This document shows positions 5,953 to 5,975 of a stretch of DNA of 5,975 nt, one piece after another. The DNA lies in contig WJKD01000397.1 of assembly GCA_014729315.1 (NCBI GenBank), positions 1 to 5,975 of the forward strand, in the 5' to 3' direction. Made by a program: the position numbers and the translations under genes. Every line of letters begins with the position of its first letter. Position 1 is the stretch's first letter. Origin of the DNA: Promethearchaeota archaeon. GTDB taxonomy: Archaea; Asgardarchaeota; Lokiarchaeia; Sigynarchaeales; SOKP01. The notes below the pieces were generated by a model. That model saw nothing but the letters and a program-made list of their open reading frames with translations. It had not been told where the DNA came from and did no database searches.

Positions 5953-5975
5953 AAGAAACTTAAGAATATAATTAA

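Overview
The window is AT-rich throughout (roughly 30% GC by eye). Arginine is mostly AGA, isoleucine is often ATA, and strong Shine-Dalgarno sites are scarce. Several genes have an AT-rich TATA-like element close upstream of the start codon. Together with an F420-type luciferase-like oxidoreductase and two stand-alone TPR proteins, this suggests an archaeon. An Asgard lineage (Lokiarchaeia-like) is my best guess, but it is an inference from gene content and composition; no marker gene is present.

Layout: two TPR proteins lie in tandem on the plus strand (72-596, four clear repeats; 971-1672, six exactly tiled 34-residue repeats). They are separated by a 374-base non-coding gap with AT hairpins and a weak minus-strand leucine-rich-repeat-like relic. 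A 405-residue protein with a full set of HD-domain metal ligands follows (1808-3025), then a 527-residue cytoplasmic formylglycine-type sulfatase or phosphoesterase (3176-4759). A luciferase-like monooxygenase (LLM) gene runs the opposite way (5664-4852) and converges on the sulfatase; a hairpin with a T-run lies between them. A short unrecognised plus-strand ORF (5711-5884) and an A/T-rich tail with a palindromic TATA-like element close the window.

The plus-strand genes are 135-374 bases apart, so they look like single transcription units and not one operon. I see no convincing shared pathway. A TPR scaffold near an HD enzyme could be functional, but nothing in the sequence requires it.

The most unusual spot is 5603-5712, the 5' end of the LLM gene. 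Two different perfect tandem duplications (27 bp twice, then 26 bp twice) sit 4 bases apart. The first inserts nine residues into the N-terminal helix. The second lies at the start codon and shifts the upstream frame. The first beta strand normal for this family is absent from all three upstream frames, so the gene looks truncated at 5' by a rearrangement, or the assembly is wrong here. I found no CRISPR array, no tRNA or rRNA, no insertion sequence and no clear novel multi-gene system.
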